DNA of 64,000 bases, from assembly GCA_027886865.1 (NCBI GenBank), contig JAPCJR010000006.1, positions 1-64,000 of the forward strand, in the 5' to 3' direction. Positions 59,373 through 64,000 of this stretch are shown piece after piece. The stretch's first letter is position 1, and each line of letters begins with the position of its first letter. This DNA is from Nitrososphaerota archaeon. Its GTDB lineage: Archaea; Thermoproteota; Nitrososphaeria; Nitrososphaerales; UBA183. The position numbers and the translations under genes were made by a program. The notes below the pieces were generated by a model. The model did no database searches. It was not told where the DNA came from and saw only the letters and a list, made by a program, of their open reading frames with translations.

Positions 59373-60302
59373 ATGGTCAGGACCATGCAAAGAGAGCCAC
59401 TGGTATATCTCGACGGCGAGTTCGTGCCAAAATCCGAGGCCAAAGTCTCGGTCTTCGACCACGGTCTGCTTTACGGCGACGGGGTCTTCGAGGGGATCAG
59501 GGCTTTCGACGGTTACGTCTTCAAGCTGGCGGAGCACGTCGACAGGCTCTACGAGTCCGCCCGCTGCATCGAACTTGACATACCGATGACGAAGGAAGCG
59601 ATGAATGAGACGGTCGTGGAGACCCTCCGCAGGAACGACCTACGAAGCGCGTACATCCGCCTTGTGGTGACAAGAGGGGTGGGCGACATGGGTGTCAACC
59701 CGGCCCTGTGCAAGAAGAGCACCGTCTTTGTGATCGCGGAGCCCATGGCCACGGGTTTCTCCAAGGACCCCAGGGTCCTCTCGACGGTGATCTCCTCCGT
59801 CAGGAGGGACCCTGTCGATTCCACGACGCACGAGATAAAGTCGCTCAACTACCTCAACAGCGTGCTGGCAGTCATCGAGGCGAACAGGGCCAAGGTCGAC
59901 TACCCGATCATGCTGGACCACAGGGGATTCGTGTCTGAAGGTTCGACCATGAACATATTCATCGTAAAGAACGGCAACGTGCTCACCCCGTCGCCATCCG
60001 CTGGGATACTCCACGGGATCACGAGGGCACGGATAATCGGGCTGTGCAGGGAGCTGAAGTACTCGGTCGTGGAGAGAGACATCACACCATTCGAGCTCTT
60101 CACAGCGGACGAGGCCTTCTTCACGGGCACTCTACTGGGTCTCGCCTCGGTCGGGGACGTGAACGGGAAGAAGATCGGTTCCGGCGGTGTGGGACCCGCC
60201 ACGAGGGAGCTCTACGACCACTTCAAGGAGATCGTCTCCCGGCCTGAAGAGGGCACGCCAGTCTTCAGGCAGGTCAAGGCCCGGTCGGTCCGCAAGAAGT
60301 AG
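59373..60302 (+). CDS. ilvE: Branched-chain amino acid aminotransferase
   Basis: The 309-residue fold-type IV PLP enzyme makes Val, Leu and Ile. It has FDHGLLYGDGVFEGIR, the PLP lysine in THEIKSLNYLN, the Glu in GFVSEGSTMNIFIV and the C-terminal GTLLGLASVGDVNG. Its length is normal. It diverges from the cysteine synthase-like gene. RidA, encoded at 33 kb, protects such enzymes. Confidence 0.92.
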   Translation: MVRTMQREPLVYLDGEFVPKSEAKVSVFDHGLLYGDGVFEGIRAFDGYVFKLAEHVDRLYESARCIELDIPMTKEAMNETVVETLRRNDLRSAYIRLVVTRGVGDMGVNPALCKKSTVFVIAEPMATGFSKDPRVLSTVISSVRRDPVDSTTHEIKSLNYLNSVLAVIEANRAKVDYPIMLDHRGFVSEGSTMNIFIVKNGNVLTPSPSAGILHGITRARIIGLCRELKYSVVERDITPFELFTADEAFFTGTLLGLASVGDVNGKKIGSGGVGPATRELYDHFKEIVSRPEEGTPVFRQVKARSVRKK

Positions 60303-60333
60303 CCGCCTCAGCCGGCGCTCCGCGAGGGGCGCC

Positions 60334-60774
60334 TCAAGGGCGGGTGTAGGGCTTCACACCTCTGACAGAAGAGGTGATCTCCCCGGTGACCTGCTCGTGC
60401 GTCCTGGACCTGCCGTCCACGAACACCTCCTTGGGGAAGTTCTTCATCGAGAACTTTGCCATGCTGTACATCACCGGGATGATGTCCATGCCGAGCTCCG
60501 TCAGGTCGTAGGTTATGAGGACGGGGGTCTCGTCGAGGACCGTGCGTCGAAGGAGCCCTAGCTTTTCCAGTTCTTTCAGGCGGAGCGAGAGCATCCGAGG
60601 ATTGATCCCGGGGGCGTTCTTCTGCAACTCATTGAACTTCGAGTCGCCGAGAAACAGCTGCCGGACGATCTCGATCGTCCACCTCTTGCCGAGTATCCGG
60701 AACCCCAGCGCAATCGGGCAAGCCTCAAGGTTCTCATAATCCTCGAGCGATTTGAGAAAGTCTTCGCCTTCCAC
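60334..60774 (-). CDS. HxlR-family transcriptional regulator
   Basis: The 146-residue protein is a single HxlR winged helix: CPIALGFRILGKRWTIEIVRQL with the conserved first Cys, FNELQKNAPGINPRMLSLRLKELEKLGLL, and YDLTELGMDIIPVM. HxlR proteins respond to quinones, aldehydes or oxidants. No obvious operator lies at its own promoter, but a perfect palindrome stands at the nearby GYD gene promoter. Confidence 0.9.
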   Translation of the reverse strand: MEGEDFLKSLEDYENLEACPIALGFRILGKRWTIEIVRQLFLGDSKFNELQKNAPGINPRMLSLRLKELEKLGLLRRTVLDETPVLITYDLTELGMDIIPVMYSMAKFSMKNFPKEVFVDGRSRTHEQVTGEITSSVRGVKPYTRP

Positions 60775-60977
60775 GGCGCCTACAAGGTTGTTGGCTGAGG
60801 CTTATACTATGTGTCTACAAGCAAGGGTACGGCGCCCGGATACATTAGCAGAGCCAGGGCCCAAGGAAGGAACCGAGTTCTTTCGACGAGGGTAGAATCG
60901 CGCACGCCTGCGACGAAGACAAGTGCAGCGAAGCTAGGGCGGAGAACAGAAAAAGAGAGGAAGAACGCTTTCGCGCT

Positions 60978-61247
60978 CTACTTCATCCACTTCATCGCGT
61001 CTTCGTATGAGACAGCGACGAGAGTTTCGGACGAGGCCGAGTCTGCTCCCATCATCGACATGCGCATCGGGCCGCTGATGTCGGGAGCCTCCGAAATCCA
61101 GACCGCGTCGTAGGCGCCGAGTGTCATGAACCCTTGGTGGACCTTGATGCCCATCTTCTCGGCAGCTTCCATCATCATCTTGTTCATGGCCTCCGCGTCC
61201 TGCGCGGTAGGGGCCTTCTTCATTTTGATGAGGGTGATGAACCACAT
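60978..61247 (-). CDS. GYD-domain protein
   Basis: The 89-residue protein has the GYD fold: WFITLIKMKKAPTAQD, IKVHQGFMTLGAYDAVWISEAP, and a C-terminal helix. GYD proteins are small dimeric alpha/beta barrels of unknown role, related to DUF1330/ABM-like domains. ATG 61247 lies about 25 nt after a TATA element that overlaps a 20-bp palindrome. Confidence 0.8.
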   Translation of the reverse strand: MWFITLIKMKKAPTAQDAEAMNKMMMEAAEKMGIKVHQGFMTLGAYDAVWISEAPDISGPMRMSMMGADSASSETLVAVSYEDAMKWMK

Positions 61248-61275
61248 ATCGGCTGGAGTCGCAAACGAGGAATAT

Positions 61276-61295
61276 TTAAGTCAAGTATGACTTAA
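61276..61295. promoter_or_regulatory. 20-bp palindromic operator over the GYD gene promoter
   Basis: TTAAGTCA (61276-61283) and TGACTTAA (61288-61295) are perfect inverted arms around AGTA. The left arm overlaps the TATA element (AATATTTAA, 61271-61279) of the minus-strand GYD gene, so a bound repressor would block it. The HxlR regulator 0.5 kb away is a candidate. Confidence 0.65.
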
Positions 61296-61390
61296 GCAAG
61301 GGTCGGAGGTCCGCGTGCCAACGGGCGGACGATTCCGATTGAGGACCGCCGGGCGTCACACCTAAAAGAGGTAGAAGGAGACGAACGCCG

Positions 61391-61477
61391 ATGAAGAAAA
61401 GGCGGGGTTTCGTCCACATCATAGCCGCGATCGTGATCATAGTGATCATCATAGTCATTCTGCTGTTGGTCCTCTAG
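61391..61477 (+). CDS. 28-residue single-TM peptide
   Basis: The tiny gene has ATG after an AGAGGTAGAAGGAG ribosome site and encodes KKRRGFVHIIAAIV and then an Ile/Val/Leu helix to the end. The basic tip, clean helix and strong ribosome site suggest a real micropeptide. No family is recognised. Confidence 0.5.
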   Translation: MKKRRGFVHIIAAIVIIVIIIVILLLVL

Positions 61478-61580
61478 AAACTAGCAGGCGCGGCGGCACC
61501 TGGCGTCCTCCGGCCATCTGGACCGAGAATCCGCCACACTTATACGTCCAAGGCAGGCCGCCTCGGAAAGGCAATACATT

Positions 61581-62036
61581 TTGAGTCAGCAGCCATCGCA
61601 ATCGGGCGGTTCATCCGAAAAGCCAGCCAAACGTTCAAGCCTCCCCATGGTCATATTGATAGTGGTCCTGGCGATCACAGCGGTAGCGGTTGGTGTAGGC
61701 GTGCAGTCCTCATCCTCCAACTCCTCTCAGTACGGTTGCATCTCTTTCGTGCACCAGGGCAACAACCTTGAGGTCACAACGAGCGGCATCATCCACATCT
61801 CCGGGTCGCAGTACTACGTGAGCTGCGCCGAGGGAGTCACCGACCCGACGACTCCGACGACCGTGTCGTGTTTGACCATCTCGCCTCACGCAAGCATCTC
61901 TCCTTATCCTGACGCATCAACCGCGTACTGGTACTACCTCTCTGCGCCTGGACACACAATCACGGTCCCCAACGCTTCGACGAACTCCTCTGAGGTACTA
62001 CAGCCCGCCAACCCGACGATAATGGTGAGCTGCTAG
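61581..62036 (+). CDS. Membrane-anchored secreted protein of unknown function
   Basis: The 151-residue protein has a Ser/Gln/Lys-rich start, a membrane helix (LPMVILIVVLAITAVAVGVG) and a Ser/Thr/Pro-rich outer domain with four cysteines (GCISF, VSCAEG, VSCLTI, MVSC end). The last residue is Cys, which suggests a disulfide tie. TTG 61581 follows a TATA element (CTTATACG, 61539-61546). No family is recognised. Confidence 0.6.
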   Translation: MSQQPSQSGGSSEKPAKRSSLPMVILIVVLAITAVAVGVGVQSSSSNSSQYGCISFVHQGNNLEVTTSGIIHISGSQYYVSCAEGVTDPTTPTTVSCLTISPHASISPYPDASTAYWYYLSAPGHTITVPNASTNSSEVLQPANPTIMVSC

Positions 62037-62133
62037 CCCGCTAAATCGGTCAGACTCAAGGAAGACCAACCCGGGGCCTCGCTTGCCGTGCCCCCGAGAC
62101 GCCTCCCACTCCCAGAATAGGCTACTAGCGGAG

Positions 62134-63672
62134 TCAGAAGCCGGCCGATTCCCGACTCGCACGGCCCTTGAACGTCGTACGGCCCCGAACCAGCAGATAG
62201 CACACCGCTAGGAGAACCGTGAATACCGACGCTATGGCCAGCTGATAGGGGAACTCGGGCACTCCTCCGCCTCCGGATGTCGAGCTAGTCGAAGTCTGAG
62301 CGGTTGTCGCCGAACTTGCAGCCGTGGTGCTGCTGGTTGTGGTTGCAGGCGTAGAACTCGAGGTAGAGGTACCGGTCGTGGAACTGGTCGCGATCGTCGA
62401 CGAAGCGAGGAATTCTACCACCCTGTTCTGTCCGCTGTCGCTGACCCACACGTTTCCTGCCGAATCTATGGCTACGGCTTCGGGAATGGCCATGTTTGAA
62501 GCGTTGGCATTTTGCTGTCCTGAATTAGGTGGAGTGGCAGTGAAGTTTGGAAGTCCTAGAACGACGCTTTCATTTTCGTAGTTCGTAAAGGGCTGATTGA
62601 AGCTCACGACGCGCCAATTGTCGGTGTCGGCGACCCACATGCTACCGGACTTGTCAAATGTGAGAGAGTCCGGACTGACACAGTACTGAGCAGGAGTGAC
62701 CGCACTACAATAGAATCCGCCCGCATCCCCCCAGGTGGTGAAGCTCGCCTGGCCCAGTACGAGGCTTGAACTCTCTCCGTTCGTGAACGGCGCCTTGAAC
62801 TCCAGGATCCGTCCAGTACCCCTCTCCGCTGTCCACAGATTTCCGGAGGAGTCGAACTTGACGCCGTCTGGAGTAGTCAAACTCGAAGCCGTCGGACATT
62901 CCTGGCCTAACTGACAGCCCGACGAATAGTTCGCGAACACACCCGATGTGAAATTGTCCTGACCGAGGACGACGCTGGCGGCTTCGCCATCGGAGAACGG
63001 GGCCGTGAATTCAAGGACTCTGTTATCAAGAGTATCGGCTACCCAGAGATTTCCTGACCCATCAAAGCCGATGCCATTTGGGAGATTCAGATTGGACGCG
63101 GTAGGCGTCCCGCCAGAGTTCCCCCCCGTCGTGAGGTTCGGCTGGCCAATCACAAGACTGGCATTCTCGTCATTCGTGAAGGGAGGCGTGAACTCCAGGA
63201 TGCGATAGCTTCCGCTGTCGACCACCCAGAGGTCGCCCGACTTATCGAAGGCGAGACCTTCCGGCGTGCTCAGACAAGAGGCGGTGATGACGCTGCTATA
63301 AGCACAATCTATGGAAGATTCCGTAAAGTTAGCCTCTCCTAGCACGATACTGGCGCTCTCTCCCGTCGAAAGAGGGGCCTGGAATTCCAGGACGCGGTTG
63401 TTACCGGAGTCTGCGACCCACAGGTTACCTGAAGAGTCGAACACCATCCCCTGCGGGTCGGACAGGGTGCTTTGGGTAAGCCCGGAGGTGCTGGAGGTAA
63501 GATTGGTCTGACCTATGGCAGTCACGGCACTTTGCCCGTTCGTGAAGGCGCGCGCTGTGGGCAGCGCGAGTAGTCCCGAAATGAGAAATATCGCAACGAC
63601 CGTCAAGGAAATCAGAGTGGCGATTTTTGGTGAGAGGCATCTTCGGCTTGAATACAAGTTCCAGTCGCTCAA
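62134..63672 (-). CDS. NHL-repeat surface protein with VPEFP C-terminal anchor
   Basis: The 512-residue protein has a signal or anchor helix (about 17-38). It has six NHL-type repeats with FDSSGNLWVADSGNNRVLEF as the repeated core (about 60-430), making a beta-propeller. A Thr/Ser-rich stalk follows, then GGGVPEFPYQLAIASVFTVLL and an Arg-rich end. The VPEFP plus helix plus basic tail is a PEF-CTERM-like sorting signal of archaeal surface proteins. TTG 63672 follows a TATA box (fwd 63688-63698). Confidence 0.82.
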   Translation of the reverse strand: MSDWNLYSSRRCLSPKIATLISLTVVAIFLISGLLALPTARAFTNGQSAVTAIGQTNLTSSTSGLTQSTLSDPQGMVFDSSGNLWVADSGNNRVLEFQAPLSTGESASIVLGEANFTESSIDCAYSSVITASCLSTPEGLAFDKSGDLWVVDSGSYRILEFTPPFTNDENASLVIGQPNLTTGGNSGGTPTASNLNLPNGIGFDGSGNLWVADTLDNRVLEFTAPFSDGEAASVVLGQDNFTSGVFANYSSGCQLGQECPTASSLTTPDGVKFDSSGNLWTAERGTGRILEFKAPFTNGESSSLVLGQASFTTWGDAGGFYCSAVTPAQYCVSPDSLTFDKSGSMWVADTDNWRVVSFNQPFTNYENESVVLGLPNFTATPPNSGQQNANASNMAIPEAVAIDSAGNVWVSDSGQNRVVEFLASSTIATSSTTGTSTSSSTPATTTSSTTAASSATTAQTSTSSTSGGGGVPEFPYQLAIASVFTVLLAVCYLLVRGRTTFKGRASRESAGF

Positions 63673-63853
63673 GAGCGGGTCGGACCGATTTAAATTTTAT
63701 CGACTTTTATCGGGAACAAAGAGACTAGCTGGCGAAATCGAGGCGGCTGCAAGCTGAATCAGCATTATGCACACCAAGAGACGGGGAATTCAGTTAGAGT
63801 TGATATTTAGCCTGCGTTACCGCTGATCAACGGCAAGAGGCCGTGAGAGGGCC

Positions 63854-64000
63854 TCAGCCCTGAGCTTTCCCGGCCTCTTTTAGGGCCGAGACAAGGGGAC
63901 CGAACTCCGGATAGCCGTCGTATCTCACACCATTGATGAAGAAGGTCGGGGTACCGTTCACGCCACTCCTGATACCGCTCATGTAGTCCTCCTGTATTCG
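63854..64000 (-). CDS. DsbA-family thioredoxin-fold protein, N-terminal part outside window
   Basis: Only the last 48 codons are visible. They include GVNGTPTFFINGVRYDGYP, the cis-proline loop of DsbA-like oxidoreductases, followed by a C-terminal helix ending GKAQG. The active-site CxxC lies outside the window. The gene probably makes or uses disulfides in surface proteins, several of which in this window are Cys-rich. Confidence 0.82.
   Translation of the reverse strand, partial: RIQEDYMSGIRSGVNGTPTFFINGVRYDGYPEFGPLVSALKEAGKAQG

Noticed and set aside
60811..61113. 100-codon plus-strand frame over the GYD gene
   Set aside because: It is antisense to the clear GYD gene and has no family features.

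Overview
The window is a gene-dense, GC-rich archaeal chromosome segment. ESCRT-III/Vps4 cell-division genes (cdvB, cdvC and a second CdvB), an archaeal histone beside Alba, a TFB, ribosomal protein S17e, a HerA-type ATPase, a KEOPS Cgi121 subunit and an archaeal-type AspRS point to the TACK archaea. Histone, Cdv and haem-copper oxidase together, and the gene style, fit best a Nitrososphaerota (Thaumarchaeota)-like lineage. No ammonia-oxidation gene is present, so a non-ammonia-oxidising relative is possible; the species cannot be named from sequence alone. Many genes have a TATA box 24-30 nt before the start codon, so short-leader or leaderless transcripts and TTG/GTG starts are common. I used this to choose starts.

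Layout. 0-4.7 kb: sucC (cut by the edge), a MOSC protein, alba, a NusA-like factor, two membrane proteins and a DCC thiol protein. 4.7-10.5 kb: aspS, cdvC-cdvB, a second CdvB, and a divergent TrmB-like regulator with a palindromic operator between them. 10.5-15 kb: hyuA-hyuB (hydantoinase/oxoprolinase family), flanked by reciprocal fragments of the two neighbouring genes. 15-25 kb: phosphoesterase, ileS, beta-CASP nuclease, six-hairpin glycosidase-like protein and cysS. 25-30 kb: a terminal oxidase operon (CoxII-cupredoxin fusion, CoxI-III fusion, subunit IV-like protein, cupredoxin, decayed cupredoxin). 30-38 kb: tRNA-Cys, a LAGLIDADG protein, a kelch-like surface protein, RidA, a K+-independent-type H+-pyrophosphatase, deoxyhypusine synthase and a divergent TFB.

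38.2-45 kb is the most system-like region. Five overlapping genes for small membrane-anchored, pilin-like proteins lie on the minus strand. Divergent from them are a TadA/GspE-type ATPase, two half-size TadB/TadC-like membrane proteins, a Flp-like prepilin and a HerA-like ATPase. It reads as an archaeal Tad/Epd-like pilus or secretion machine.

45.6-48.5 kb is a disordered stretch with frameshifted or decayed small membrane genes, an acidic mini-protein and an HTH_10 regulator next to inverted repeats. 48.5-54 kb holds tRNA-Glu, histone, a TatD-like hydrolase, S17e, a SerK/ParB-fold protein, MoaD-like, Cgi121, TAN1-like THUMP and Sua5/TsaC genes, several of them serving tRNA modification. 54-57 kb is central carbon metabolism (TIM, class I FBPase, class I aldolase). 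57-64 kb holds an EF-Tu/SelB-like pseudo-GTPase, a cysteine-synthase-family enzyme, a branched-chain aminotransferase, HxlR and GYD genes with a 20-bp palindrome, a VPEFP-tailed NHL surface protein, and a DsbA-like gene cut by the edge.
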